DNA of 64,000 nt from Rhodococcus sp. W8901. GTDB taxonomy: Bacteria; Actinomycetota; Actinomycetes; Mycobacteriales; Mycobacteriaceae. The stretch spans positions 4,216,001-4,280,000 of the forward strand of contig NZ_CP054690.1 of NCBI RefSeq assembly GCF_013348805.1, written 5' to 3'. The translations under genes were made by a program, and so were the position numbers. Below, piece after piece: positions 9,499 to 20,583 of the stretch. The stretch's first letter is position 1. Each line of letters starts with the position of its first letter. Under the pieces are notes generated by a model that searched no databases, was not told the DNA's origin, and saw only the letters and a list, made by a program, of their open reading frames with translations.

Positions 9499-9786
9499 TC
9501 AGTCGGTGCCGAGCGGATCGATCGAGACCGCCAGCGCGAGGATCGTGACGCCGACGACCGCCATGGCCGCGACGTCGAACCCCTTGCCCCGCACGGCCAG
9601 CAGCCCGACCCGGTCGGGCGAGAGGATGCCGCGCAGGAACGCCGCGAGCAGCATGGCGCCTCCGAGCACGAAGGCGCCACGCCGCCAGCGGTCGGCGAGG
9701 ACCAGCACGAATGCGGCCGCCACCACGAGGAGGACGGCCAGCATCGGGAGGTTCTGTCGCACGAACCGCGTCACAGGCTGGGACAC
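9499..9786 (-). CDS. DUF3017 small membrane protein
   Basis: 95 residues from GTG with three hydrophobic segments (about residues 12-30, 36-51 and 69-87) and a short polar tail. Sequence and position, 9 bases after folD on the same strand, match the DUF3017 family that accompanies folD in actinobacteria. No function is established. It converges with metX across 36 bases that hold nothing obvious. Confidence 0.8.
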   Translation of the reverse strand: MSQPVTRFVRQNLPMLAVLLVVAAAFVLVLADRWRRGAFVLGGAMLLAAFLRGILSPDRVGLLAVRGKGFDVAAMAVVGVTILALAVSIDPLGTD

Positions 9787-9795
9787 TGGGCGAGC

Positions 9796-10665
9796 CTAGT
9801 CGCGCAGACCGGCGAGCTGCTCGGCGCGCTCCACGACGTTGGTGAGCAGGAATGCACGGGTGAGGGGTCCGACGCCACCGGGGTTCGGGGAGATGAATCC
9901 GGCGACCTCGCGGACGTCGGGGGCGACGTCACCCTTGAGTCCGTCGGCGGTGCGGCTGACACCCACGTCGAGCACCGCGGCACCCGGCTTGACCATGTCG
10001 GCGGTGATCAGTCCCGGCACGCCCGCGGCGGCGATGACGATGTCTGCCTGGCGCACCTGCGCCGCGAGATCGCGGGTTCCGGTGTGGCACAGGGTGACCG
10101 TCGCGTTCTCCGATCGGCGGGTGAGCAGCAGGCCGATGGGACGGCCGACCGTGACGCCACGACCGACGACGGCGACGTGCGCGCCGGCGATCGGGACCTC
10201 GTAGCGGCGCAGCAGGTGGACGATGCCGCGCGGGGTGCACGGCAGCGGGGCCTCCTTGCCGAGGACCAGACGACCCAGGTTCACCGGGTGCAGACCGTCG
10301 GCGTCCTTCTCGGGGTCGATGCGCTCGAGGGCCGCGTTCTCGTCGAGGTGCTTGGGCAGCGGGAGCTGCACGATGTAGCCGGTGCACTCGGGGTTGGCGT
10401 TGAGTTCGTCGATGGTGGCCTCGAGGTCGGCCTGGGTGATGTCGGCGGGCAGGTCGCGGCGGATGGAGGTGATTCCGACCTTGGCGCAGTCGTTGTGCTT
10501 GCCACGGACGTAGGCCGCCGAGCCGGGGTCGTCACCGACGAGGACGGTACCGAGTCCGGGCGTGATGCCCCTCTCCTTCAGGGCCGCCACCCTGGCCTCG
10601 AGGTCCTCGAAAATCTCGTCGCGGGTTGCTTTGCCATCCAGGATCGTTGCAGTCACGGCGACCAT
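9796..10665 (-). CDS. folD: Bifunctional methylenetetrahydrofolate dehydrogenase / cyclohydrolase
   Basis: Interconverts methylene-, methenyl- and formyl-tetrahydrofolate with NADP. 289 residues. YVRGKHNDC carries the catalytic Lys, [10 protein letters not shown] and the [11 protein letters not shown] folate-site block follow, and [14 protein letters not shown] is the dinucleotide-binding loop. The ATG at 10665 reads [11 protein letters not shown]; a start a few codons later is also possible. It supplies one-carbon units for purine and methionine synthesis. DUF3017 follows in the same operon. Confidence 0.95.
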   Translation of the reverse strand: MVAVTATILDGKATRDEIFEDLEARVAALKERGITPGLGTVLVGDDPGSAAYVRGKHNDCAKVGITSIRRDLPADITQADLEATIDELNANPECTGYIVQLPLPKHLDENAALERIDPEKDADGLHPVNLGRLVLGKEAPLPCTPRGIVHLLRRYEVPIAGAHVAVVGRGVTVGRPIGLLLTRRSENATVTLCHTGTRDLAAQVRQADIVIAAAGVPGLITADMVKPGAAVLDVGVSRTADGLKGDVAPDVREVAGFISPNPGGVGPLTRAFLLTNVVERAEQLAGLRD

Positions 10666-10713
10666 TGTTCCAGGCTGGAGTGACTCCGCGTCACCGGCTC
10701 CGAATCTTCGCGG

Positions 10714-11322
10714 TCACCACGGCTCGACGACGAGTCCCATCGCGGTCGCGTAGGCCACCGCCTGGGTGAGTTCCACCTGGGTCTTGTCGAGCTTCGCGGT
10801 GGTCCACAGCCCGGCGTCGACGTGGGCTCCCCGCAGGTCGGCGCCCTCGAGTCGCGCACCCTCGACGCGGGCGCCGAGCAGGTCCACCGACCGCAGGATC
10901 GCGCCGCGCAGGTCCGCCTGCACCAGGTTGGCCTCGCGGAACCGGGAGTCGGTGAAGTCGAGCCCGCGCAGGTCGGCGCCGCCCATCGAGACCAGCGTGA
11001 AGTCCACCTCGTCGATCAGCAGCGGCCGCAGCTGACAGTCGACGAACACCGATCCGAGCAGACTGCAATTACGGAAGCTGCTGTGCCACATGGTGGTCCG
11101 CGCGAACATGCACGACCGGAACGCACTGCCGTGATGATGCGAGTCGGTGAGATCGGCACCGGTGAAGTCGCATTCGGTGAAGACGGCGAACTCGGTGTGC
11201 AGCTCGGACAGGTCGGCGTCCCGGAACGAGCACGCGGTGTAGTGCTGCCGGTTCCAGTTCTCCCGCGACATGCGGGCGTCGGAGAAGTCCTCCCCGACGA
11301 TCTCCACGAGTTCTCCCGTCAT
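10714..11322 (-). CDS. Pentapeptide-repeat protein
   Basis: 202 residues with A(D/N)LXX repeats across most of the length, for example ADLSELHTE, GADLTDSHH, GADLRGLDF, ANLVQADLRGAIL and GADLRGAHV. Such repeats fold into a right-handed quadrilateral beta helix. Some relatives (MfpA, Qnr) mimic DNA and protect gyrase; most have no known role. Length is close to MfpA (about 190), but the repeat register is irregular in residues 30-90, so a gyrase role is only a possibility. It lies between folD and a small unknown gene on the same strand. Confidence 0.85.
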   Translation of the reverse strand: MTGELVEIVGEDFSDARMSRENWNRQHYTACSFRDADLSELHTEFAVFTECDFTGADLTDSHHHGSAFRSCMFARTTMWHSSFRNCSLLGSVFVDCQLRPLLIDEVDFTLVSMGGADLRGLDFTDSRFREANLVQADLRGAILRSVDLLGARVEGARLEGADLRGAHVDAGLWTTAKLDKTQVELTQAVAYATAMGLVVEPW

Positions 11323-11365
11323 ACGTCCATGCTGCCCTCGGGTACCGACAATTACGACCGGTCCT

Positions 11366-11716
11366 CTAGCAGTTGTCGAACTGCCAGCGATCGTCGATCA
11401 GCGTCCAGGTGCGCGGCTCCATCGCGTGCGCGGGTGCGTTCGGGTCCGCGTCCACCGTGACCACCTGGCCCGACGATCCGATCACGCGAACGGTCCAGCT
11501 GGTCGGCCGCGGGTCCCGGCCTGCATAGAAGGCGTCGAGCAGACGACGGTAAGACTCGACGTCCCCGATCTCCGCCTGGCATCGCTGCGAATAGAAGTCC
11601 CAGGCAGTGTCGGCGTCCTTTGCGGCGGCGGCCCGATCGAGCGCCACGGCCGCATCCCCGAAACGGTACCCGAGGCCGCCGCGCCCGAGTATCCGAGCAC
11701 CTCCGGCGCCTGGCAA
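11366..11716 (-). CDS. Small hypothetical protein
   Basis: I do not recognise a family with certainty. From a TTG at 11716 it gives 116 residues; a GTG about 20 codons in is another candidate, and the frame stays open to 11776, which would overlap trmL. The core reads AWDFYSQRCQAEIGD, then RLLDAFYAGRDP, and ends TWTLIDDRWQFDNC. The pattern of short helix plus strand pairs ending in a WRF-type strand resembles NTF2/SnoaL-like folds, a weak guess. It is divergent from trmL with almost no promoter space. Confidence 0.5.
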   Translation of the reverse strand: MPGAGGARILGRGGLGYRFGDAAVALDRAAAAKDADTAWDFYSQRCQAEIGDVESYRRLLDAFYAGRDPRPTSWTVRVIGSSGQVVTVDADPNAPAHAMEPRTWTLIDDRWQFDNC

Positions 11717-11726
11717 GCTGAACGCC

Positions 11727-12191
11727 GTGTTCCGAGTGATGTTCCACGAGCCCCGCATTCCCCCCAATACCGGCAACGCGATCCGGATGGTCGCCGGTAC
11801 CGGCTGCGAACTGCACCTCGTGGGACCGCTCGGGTTCGACCTGTCGGAGCCGAAGCTTCGCCGCGCCGGCCTCGACTACCACGACCTGGCCTCGGTCACC
11901 GTGCACGAGGATCTCGATGCGGCGTGGGCGGCGCTGAATCCGGACCGGGTGTTCGCGTTCACCGCGCACGCGTCGACGTCGTACGCCGACATCGCGTACC
12001 AGCCGGGCGACGTCCTGCTGTTCGGTCCCGAGCCGACGGGCCTGTCGGAGGAGGTTCTCGCCGATCCGCACGTGACCGCACACGTGCGGATCCCGATGGT
12101 TCCGGGCAGGCGGTCGCTGAATCTGTCCAACGCCGCCGCCGTCGTGACGTACGAGGCGTGGCGTCAGCACGGATTCGCCGGAGGCGTCTGA
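11727..12191 (+). CDS. trmL: tRNA (cytidine/uridine-34-2'-O)-methyltransferase
   Basis: SPOUT-family enzyme that methylates the wobble ribose in certain leucine tRNAs. 154 residues, the normal size. VMFHEPRIPPNTGNAIRM opens the protein, LVGPLGF follows, and the trefoil-knot SAM site shows as DVLLFGPEPTGL, IPMVPGRRSLNLSNAAAVVTYE. The GTG at 11727 is preferred over the longer open frame because the family starts at the RVMFHEP strand; an ATG at 11739 is the alternative. Confidence 0.9.
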   Translation: MFRVMFHEPRIPPNTGNAIRMVAGTGCELHLVGPLGFDLSEPKLRRAGLDYHDLASVTVHEDLDAAWAALNPDRVFAFTAHASTSYADIAYQPGDVLLFGPEPTGLSEEVLADPHVTAHVRIPMVPGRRSLNLSNAAAVVTYEAWRQHGFAGGV

Positions 12192-12317
12192 GTCCCGAGT
12201 TGGACACTTGACCGATCCGGTGTACGACGACCGGGTCACACGCGCTACAGTGCCCTCGAAAACCTGAATTAGCAGGGGGAATGCGTGTTAGCGCGCGTCG
12301 CAGGTATGTCGGGTGCC

Positions 12318-12340
12318 ACCCCTCGGAGTGGCTGAGGGGT
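12318..12340 (+). promoter_or_regulatory. Hairpin covering the ribosome site of the mycolyltransferase
   Basis: ACCCCTC (12318-12324) pairs perfectly with GAGGGGT (12334-12340) across a 9-base loop. The right arm holds GAGGGG, the only Shine-Dalgarno-like stretch before the ATG at 12345, so the hairpin would mask it. Upstream, TTGGAC (about 12199) and TACGAC 17 bases later form a weak promoter guess. Confidence 0.4.
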
Positions 12341-12344
12341 CACC

Positions 12345-13364
12345 ATGCGTACTGAAGCAGTGCACCGTCTGCGGAACGCCTGCGCCGCGGTACTGTCCGT
12401 GACGGCACTCGTCGTGACCGGGCTCCTTGCCCAGGCACCCGCGGCGAGCGCCGAACCCGCACCGCGCGTGACCCGAGTGGACGACGACGGCTCACGTGCG
12501 GTCACCGCACAGGTCTACTCCCCGTCGATGGACCGGGTGATCCCCGTTCGTGTGCTGCTGCCCGCGGAGACCTCGACTCCTCGCCCGACGCTCTACCTGC
12601 TCAACGGCGCCGGCGGCGGGAATACGGACGCGACGTGGCAGGAGAACACCGACGTCACCGAGTTCTTCGCCCACAAGCACGTCAACGTGGTCACCCCGAT
12701 GGACGGCGCCGCGAGCTACTACACCGACTGGGAGCGCGACGATCCGATCCTGGGCCGCAACAAGTGGCAGACGTTCCTGACCCGCGAGCTGCCCCCGATC
12801 ATCGACTCCGAGTTCGGTGGCAACGGAAACAATTCGATCGCCGCCATCTCGATGACCGCGACGTCGGTCCTGAACCTGGCCATCGCCGCTCCCGGCCTGT
12901 ACAAGGGTGTCGGGTCGTACAGCGGTTGCGCCGAAACGAGCAGCCCCGCCGGTACCGCGTTCGTCGACCTGGTCGTCCGATCGGCGAAGGGTGCCGACCC
13001 GACGAACATGTGGGGGCCCGTCGGCGGGCCGGGCTGGATCGCCAACGATCCCGTGGTGAACGCCGAGAAACTCCGGGGCACCGCCCTGTTCGTCTCGTCC
13101 GGCTCGGGGCTGCCGGGACAGTACGACCACCTCGGCGCCCCCGGAGTGGACGGCGACCTGGTTGCCTTCGCGCGGCAGGTCGCCGTCGGCGGCGTCATCG
13201 AGGCCGCCACCAACATGTGCACGCACAACCTCGCGAATCGCTTGCAGCAGCTCGACATTCCGGCCACCTTCGATTTCGCACCCTCGGGCTCGCATTCGTG
13301 GTTGTACTGGCAGGACGATCTGCACCAGTCGTGGCCGCTGTTGGCGCGTGCGATGGGGATCTGA
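12345..13364 (+). CDS. Secreted mycolyltransferase-like esterase (antigen 85 / Cmt family)
   Basis: 339 residues with a Sec signal peptide (basic NVHRLR region, hydrophobic core, cleavage likely after ASA at residue 36). The alpha/beta-hydrolase domain has LYLLNGAGGG, the nucleophile in AAISMTATS (Ser169, replacing the GLSMSG of classical Ag85), the YSGC strand after it and GSHSWLYW with the catalytic His at 317. Family members move mycolic acids between trehalose and arabinogalactan in the mycomembrane. Mycolic-acid bacteria carry many paralogues, so acceptor preference is unknown. Confidence 0.85.
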   Translation: MRTEAVHRLRNACAAVLSVTALVVTGLLAQAPAASAEPAPRVTRVDDDGSRAVTAQVYSPSMDRVIPVRVLLPAETSTPRPTLYLLNGAGGGNTDATWQENTDVTEFFAHKHVNVVTPMDGAASYYTDWERDDPILGRNKWQTFLTRELPPIIDSEFGGNGNNSIAAISMTATSVLNLAIAAPGLYKGVGSYSGCAETSSPAGTAFVDLVVRSAKGADPTNMWGPVGGPGWIANDPVVNAEKLRGTALFVSSGSGLPGQYDHLGAPGVDGDLVAFARQVAVGGVIEAATNMCTHNLANRLQQLDIPATFDFAPSGSHSWLYWQDDLHQSWPLLARAMGI

Positions 13365-13369
13365 CTCCC

Positions 13370-13384
13370 GCCCGGATTCCGGGC
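13370..13384. terminator. Shared hairpin between convergent genes
   Basis: GCCCGG and CCGGGC with a 3-base loop, framed by CTGAC and GTCAG further out. It lies in the 26-base gap between the mycolyltransferase and LysR stops, so it could end both transcripts. The stem is short and has no T tract. Confidence 0.4.
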
Positions 13385-13390
13385 CTGTGG

Positions 13391-14284
13391 TCAGCTTCCC
13401 GTGCGGGCGATCTCGAGGAAGTCGCGGGCGGCTCCGCGCAGTCCGCGGGACTCGTCCCACACCGCGAGCAGCCGTCGCGGCATCCGCAGACCCTCCACCT
13501 CGACGGACGAGAGCCGACCGTCGTTGAGGTCCGCTTCGACCGCGAGCGACGACACGACGGCTGGAGCGTTGCCGGCCACGACGGCCGCCTTGACCGCCGT
13601 GCACGACGTCAGTTCCAGCAGCGGCTCGACGCATCCGGGCACCGCGTGCTCGAGTGTCGTTCGGGTGCCGGACCCCGATTCCCGCTGGATCAGTGCCGTG
13701 GCCGCGAGTTCACTCGCGGCGATCGGTGCGCGTGAGATCCAGGTATGGCCGGGCGGGACGATCACGACCAGTTCGTCCCGGGCCACCTCGACCGACCGGA
13801 GGCCGTCCGGGACCACGGGCCCCTCGACGAAACCGAGGTCGGCCTCCCCCGCCCGTACCTGCGCGGCGACGTCGGTGGAGTTGAGCAGCCGAATCGAGGT
13901 GACGACGTTCGGGTGCTTGCGCCGCATCGTGACCGTCCAGGCGGGCACGAGGTACTCGGCGATGGTCATGCTGGCCGCGACGGTGAGGTTGGCCTCCATC
14001 TCGCCGCGCAGCGCGGCGACTCCGGACGCGAGCTCCTCCGCGGAGTCGAGGATCGCGGACGCCCATTCCAGGATCAGTGCGCCCTCGGCGGTGGGCTGGA
14101 CGCCGCCGGAGCCGCGGTCGAACACGCGGATCCCGAGCTGGCGTTCCGCGGAGCGCACGCGCGCGCTGACGGCCTGCTGGCTGAGTCCGTGCTCGCGCCC
14201 CGCGGCCCCCATGCTCCCGAGCCGACCCACCGCGACCAGCACGTCCAGCGCGGCGAGTTCGGGTACGCGGTTCGAAAGCGGCAT
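13391..14284 (-). CDS. LysR-family transcriptional regulator
   Basis: 297 residues. The N-terminal winged helix reads LDVLVAVGRLGSMGAAGREHGLSQQAVSARVRS, then the linker helix and a periplasmic-binding-like effector domain from about residue 90 (LTVAASMTIAEYLVPAW). It is divergent from the TDT transporter with 91 bases between, the usual layout of a LysR regulator and its target. Effector unknown; small organic or sulfur oxyanions are possible given the exporter. Confidence 0.9.
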   Translation of the reverse strand: MPLSNRVPELAALDVLVAVGRLGSMGAAGREHGLSQQAVSARVRSAERQLGIRVFDRGSGGVQPTAEGALILEWASAILDSAEELASGVAALRGEMEANLTVAASMTIAEYLVPAWTVTMRRKHPNVVTSIRLLNSTDVAAQVRAGEADLGFVEGPVVPDGLRSVEVARDELVVIVPPGHTWISRAPIAASELAATALIQRESGSGTRTTLEHAVPGCVEPLLELTSCTAVKAAVVAGNAPAVVSSLAVEADLNDGRLSSVEVEGLRMPRRLLAVWDESRGLRGAARDFLEIARTGS

Positions 14285-14302
14285 ACCACCAAGGCTAGCC
14301 CC

Positions 14303-14317
14303 ACAAAGCGCGTTTGT
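14303..14317. promoter_or_regulatory. Inverted repeat between LysR and TDT genes
   Basis: ACAAA and TTTGT with a 5-base spacer, in the middle of the 91-base divergent spacer. Short dyads of this size are typical recognition half-sites for LysR proteins. Confidence 0.4.
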
Positions 14318-14375
14318 ACCCCATCTACCCCAAGGCTTCTACCGGGGACAACGACCAGACGGGAGAGTTGGTGTC

Positions 14376-15440
14376 ATGCTCACAGCTTCACGTCTGGCAC
14401 ACCTGACCCCCAATTGGTTCGCCATGGTGATGGGCACGGGAATCATCGCCGTCGCCACGTCGTCGCTCCCGGTCGACCTCCCCGGACGGCGCGGAATCGC
14501 GCTCGCGTTCTGGCTGCTGGCGACGGCCCTGCTGGTCGTGCTGGTGACCGCGTTCGTCATCCACTGGGTCCGCCACACCGAGCACGCCCGCGGTTACGCC
14601 CGCAGCGCCACCATGTTCCCCTTCTACGGCGCGCTGCCGATGGCCGTGCTCACCGTGGGAGCCGGGACCGCGGCCGTCGGGTCCACCGTGATCAACGCCG
14701 ATGCGGCCTTCGCCATCGCGGGCACGCTCTGGGCAATCGGCACCGCGGGAGGACTCGTGACGAGCGCGGTGATGGGGATGCGGTTGCGGTCGGTCGCCGA
14801 TCGCGGCACTCCGGTGCCCGCTTGGCTCATGCCGGTGGTGCCGCCGATGGTGTCGGCCGCGACCGGCGCCGCCCTGGTGAACCACCTGCCGGAGGGCTGG
14901 CCGCGTGTGGCGATGCTGACCGGCTGCTATGCGCTGTTCACGGTCGCCCTGGTCTTCGCGCTGGTCATCGCCACGATGGTCGGACGCGAGTTCGGCGAGC
15001 GGGGACTCCCGCCGCTGCAGGCCCTGCCGACCATGTGGATTCCGCTCGGCATCGTCGGACAGTCGATCGCGGCGGCGAACCTGCTGGGCACGGCGGCGGA
15101 GGGGGCCGTCGGTCACGACGTCGCCGACGCCCTGCACATCTTCGGGCTCGGGTACGGACTGCTGATGGGCACCATCATGATCGTCGCGCTGACCGCGGTC
15201 GGCGTGGTCACGGCCCGCGCGTTCCGCAACGGTCTGACCTTCACGATGAGCTGGTGGAGCTTCACCTTCCCGGTCGGTGCCTGCGCGGTCGGGATGGGAG
15301 CATTCGGTGTCGCGGGTGACTTCGAGATCCCGCGAGTGTTGTCGGCCGGACTGCTGTGCGCCCTGGTCGTCGCCTGGTGCGTGGTGGCAGTGCACACCGC
15401 ACACAAGGTTCGGACCAGGGCGCTTCCGGCCCCGGCCTGA
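14376..15440 (+). CDS. TDT-family (TehA/SLAC1-like) transporter
   Basis: 354 residues with about ten hydrophobic helices. LTPNWFAMVMGTGIIAVA at the N-terminus is the family signature shared with tellurite/dicarboxylate transporters and the yeast sulfite pump SSU1. GGGAGAG lies 9 bases before the ATG. The open frame extends far upstream, but that part overlaps the LysR gene and is not coding. Divergent LysR neighbour suggests inducer control; the adjacent sulfur-stress cluster makes sulfite export a reasonable guess, not a demonstrated role. Confidence 0.8.
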   Translation: MLTASRLAHLTPNWFAMVMGTGIIAVATSSLPVDLPGRRGIALAFWLLATALLVVLVTAFVIHWVRHTEHARGYARSATMFPFYGALPMAVLTVGAGTAAVGSTVINADAAFAIAGTLWAIGTAGGLVTSAVMGMRLRSVADRGTPVPAWLMPVVPPMVSAATGAALVNHLPEGWPRVAMLTGCYALFTVALVFALVIATMVGREFGERGLPPLQALPTMWIPLGIVGQSIAAANLLGTAAEGAVGHDVADALHIFGLGYGLLMGTIMIVALTAVGVVTARAFRNGLTFTMSWWSFTFPVGACAVGMGAFGVAGDFEIPRVLSAGLLCALVVAWCVVAVHTAHKVRTRALPAPA

Positions 15441-15458
15441 GCCGGGCCGAACCGTCGG

Positions 15459-15845
15459 TCAGGCGAGGGCGTCGATGGCAGCCTGGAGTCGGATCGTGGC
15501 CTCGTCGGCGACGGACTCGAGTCCGGGCTCCTTGGTCACCTCGACCATCAGCGCGGGGTTCATGGCCTCGACGATCACGCCGTCACCGTCGGCGCGGACG
15601 ACGACGTTGCACGGCAGCAGCAGGCCGATCTGACGATCCACCCCGACCGCGCGGTGCGCGAGCTGCGGATTGCAGGCTCCGAGGATGACGTACTGCTCCA
15701 TCTCGGCGCCGATCTTCGTCTTCAGCGTGGCCTGCATGTCGATCTCGGTGAGGACACCGAAACCCTGCTCCTGCAACGCGGCCCGCGTCTTGGCGATCGC
15801 GTCGTCGAACTCGGTGTTCAAGCGGGTCGAGATTCCCAGATCCAT
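15459..15845 (-). CDS. DUF302 protein
   Basis: 128 residues. The DUF302 pattern is clear: paired helix-strand units with GFGVLTEIDMQATLKTKIG and YVILGACNPQLAHRAV, then LLPCNVVVRADGDGVIVEAMNP. No enzyme activity is established for the family; it often sits beside CsoR-type regulators, rhodaneses and sulfur genes, as here. Two cysteines (in GACNP and LPCNV) are conserved in many members. It lies 39 bases after the CstR-like gene on the same strand, with GGAG before the ATG. Confidence 0.85.
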   Translation of the reverse strand: MDLGISTRLNTEFDDAIAKTRAALQEQGFGVLTEIDMQATLKTKIGAEMEQYVILGACNPQLAHRAVGVDRQIGLLLPCNVVVRADGDGVIVEAMNPALMVEVTKEPGLESVADEATIRLQAAIDALA

Positions 15846-15884
15846 GACGGACTCCTCACGGTTGTCGGTTCGGTTTCCCGGCGA

Positions 15885-18418
<2,534 letters not shown>

Positions 18419-18442
18419 GAGCTTGCCCTTCATGGTTCGAAA

Positions 18443-18458
18443 ATACGGGTGGGGGTAT
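18443..18458. promoter_or_regulatory. CsoR-family operator before the MMPL gene
   Basis: ATACGG-GTGG-GGGTAT: same 6-4-6 layout with two mismatches in one arm, 25 bases upstream of the MMPL start. Weaker than the other three copies but in the same position relative to its gene. Confidence 0.5.
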
Positions 18459-18517
18459 ATGAACGACCGAAGAAACCCGGCCGAGTACGTGACGACCTCG
18501 ACCGGGTCCGGAGGAGA

Positions 18518-18826
18518 CTAGCTGCCGGCGTCGACGGCGCGGCCGGACTGCATCCAGGCCATGGTGCCGCCGGCGACGTTGACGGCGTCGACGCCGCGGG
18601 CCACGAGGTATTCGGCAGCCTGGCCGCTGCGGCCGCCGACCGCGCAGATCATGTACACGGTGGCGTCCGCGGGAACCTCGTCGACGCGCGCGACGAACTC
18701 GCTCAGCGGGATCGAGACGGCACCCGGGACGTGCCCGCCGGCGAACTCGTCCGCCTCCCGGACGTCGACGAGCGGGGCGCCCGAGGCCAACACCGATTCG
18801 AGTTCGGTCACGTCAATTTCACGCAT
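18518..18826 (-). CDS. Single-domain rhodanese
   Basis: 102 residues. Rhodanese fold with LVDVREADEFAGGHVPGAVSIPL and the active-site loop ICAVGGRS, catalytic Cys61. It moves sulfane sulfur from persulfides to an acceptor. GGAAGG precedes the ATG. It lies 49 bases after the CoA-disulfide-reductase fusion and 99 before MMPL, all on the minus strand, so it is probably co-transcribed with the fusion gene. Confidence 0.93.
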   Translation of the reverse strand: MREIDVTELESVLASGAPLVDVREADEFAGGHVPGAVSIPLSEFVARVDEVPADATVYMICAVGGRSGQAAEYLVARGVDAVNVAGGTMAWMQSGRAVDAGS

Positions 18827-18875
18827 GGGGTTCCTTCCGGATGTTCTTCAGCAGTCGTTCGATTGTCGCGGTTCG

Positions 18876-20516
18876 TCACGAGACGGTGGCCGGCGCGTTC
18901 ACACGCCGTCCCGCGTCCCACGTCTTGTAGCCGCCGTCGAGGTTGGCCGCGGGCCGACCCAGCTGTCCGAGCAGGCGCACCGCGGTGTGACCACGCTGGC
19001 CCACCTGGCAGTGCACGACCAGGTCACCGGCCGGCAGTTCACCGACACGGTCCCGGAGCTCGTCGAGCGGAACGTTGACGGCACCGGGGATGGCGCCGGC
19101 CGCGAACTCGTCGGCGGTGCGGACGTCGACCAGCGACGCACCGTCGGCGACCAGGGTATCGAGTTCGTGCCACTGGACGGTGCGGGTGGAGTCGGTGCGC
19201 AGGTTGTCGGCGATGTAGCCGAGCATGTTCACCGGGTCCTTCGCCGAACCGAACTGCGGCGCGTACGCCAGTTCGAGGTCGGCCAGATCCGACGCCGTCA
19301 GCCCACCGGCCATCGCGGTGGCGATGATGTCGATCCGCTTGTCGACGCCGTCACCGCCCACGGCCTGGGCGCCGAGGATCGCGTCGGTCTCGGGATCGAC
19401 CAGCAGCTTGATCGACATCTGCTGCGCGCCCGGGTAGTAGCCGGCGTGCGACTGCGGATGGGTGTGGATGGCCCGGTACGGGCGGCCCGCGGCCCGCAGC
19501 CGCTTCTCGTTCCAGCCGGTCGCGGTGACGACGAGCCCGAAGACCCCGACCACTGCGGTGCCCGACGACGAGCGCGCGTGCACGGGTCGGCCCGCGATGA
19601 CGTCGGCCACCAGGCGGCCCTGACGGTTCGCCGGGTTGGCCAGCGGGATCAGCGCTGCGCTGTCGCCGATCGCGTCGTGTTTCTCGACGGTGTCGCCGAC
19701 CGCGAAGATGTGCGGGACCGAGGTGCGCATCTGATCGTCGACCGCGACGCCGCCACGCTCCCCCAGCTTCAGTCCGGCCATCTTCGCGAGCGCAGTCTCG
19801 GGCCGGACACCGATCGCCATGACCACGACGTCGGCCGGGACGGTGCGCCCGTCGGCCAGGTCGGCGGTGGTCGCGTCGATGCGGGTGAGCTGGGTGCCCA
19901 GCTCGAGGTTCACCCCGTTCTGGCGCATGCGGTCGGCGACCGGTGCGGCCATCTCGGGGTCGAGGGGCGCGAGCACCTGATCGGCGAGCTCGACGACGGT
20001 GACGTCCAGGTCGCGGTGACGGAGGTTCTCGGCGAGTTCGACGCCGATGAACCCGGCCCCGACGATGACCGCGCTGCGCGCCGTCTCCATCTGCCCGACC
20101 AGGCGGTCGACGTCCTCGACGTCGCGCAGGATCAGGGCGCGCTCGACGCCGGGCAGCGGCGGCACGATGGGGCTCGCGCCGGTGCTCAGGACCAGTTCGT
20201 CGTAGCTCTCGACGTAGGTGTTCCCGGACTCCAGGTCGCGGACCGTGACGGTGCGCGCGTCGGCGTCGATGGAGACGACCTCGCTGCGGACCCGGACGTC
20301 CAGGCGGAAGCGGGCGCCGAGACTCTCGGGGGTCTGCAGCAGCAGTTCGTCGCGGTCCTCGATGACGCCGCCCGCATAGTAGGGCAGACCGCAGTTCGCG
20401 AACGACACGTGTGCGCCGCGCTCGAACACGACGATCTCCGCCGACTCGTCCAGACGACGCATGCGGGTGGCCGCGGACATGCCGCCGGCGACACCTCCGA
20501 CGATGACAACCTTCAC
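18876..20516 (-). CDS. CoA-disulfide reductase / rhodanese fusion
   Basis: 546 residues from GTG (GGAGGT before it). Residues 1-450 are an FAD/NAD(P)H disulfide reductase of the single-cysteine CoADR type: VVIVGGVAGGMSAATR at the FAD site and SFANCGLPYYAGG with Cys42. VIVGAGFIGVELAEN binds NAD(P)H and HIFAVGD closes the FAD site. Residues about 460-546 are a rhodanese domain with VVHCQVGQRG, Cys503. Known fusions of this kind reduce persulfides and polysulfides or CoA persulfide. It carries the cleanest operator of the cluster and probably heads the operon. Confidence 0.9.
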   Translation of the reverse strand: MKVVIVGGVAGGMSAATRMRRLDESAEIVVFERGAHVSFANCGLPYYAGGVIEDRDELLLQTPESLGARFRLDVRVRSEVVSIDADARTVTVRDLESGNTYVESYDELVLSTGASPIVPPLPGVERALILRDVEDVDRLVGQMETARSAVIVGAGFIGVELAENLRHRDLDVTVVELADQVLAPLDPEMAAPVADRMRQNGVNLELGTQLTRIDATTADLADGRTVPADVVVMAIGVRPETALAKMAGLKLGERGGVAVDDQMRTSVPHIFAVGDTVEKHDAIGDSAALIPLANPANRQGRLVADVIAGRPVHARSSSGTAVVGVFGLVVTATGWNEKRLRAAGRPYRAIHTHPQSHAGYYPGAQQMSIKLLVDPETDAILGAQAVGGDGVDKRIDIIATAMAGGLTASDLADLELAYAPQFGSAKDPVNMLGYIADNLRTDSTRTVQWHELDTLVADGASLVDVRTADEFAAGAIPGAVNVPLDELRDRVGELPAGDLVVHCQVGQRGHTAVRLLGQLGRPAANLDGGYKTWDAGRRVNAPATVS

Positions 20517-20545
20517 GATCTACCTCCTCGATGTTGGAGTCGAGC

Positions 20546-20561
20546 ATACCCCAGGGGGTAT
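20546..20561. promoter_or_regulatory. CsoR-family operator before the CoADR-rhodanese gene
   Basis: ATACCC-CAGG-GGGTAT, a perfect 6-4-6 dyad, 30 bases upstream of the start and overlapping the probable promoter. Confidence 0.75.
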
Positions 20562-20583
20562 ATGGTGGGGTGTGAAGCTGCTC

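Noticed and set aside
13401-14375. Long upstream extension of the TDT transporter frame
   Set aside because: It covers the LysR gene on the other strand; the transporter N-terminus and its ribosome site are at 14376.
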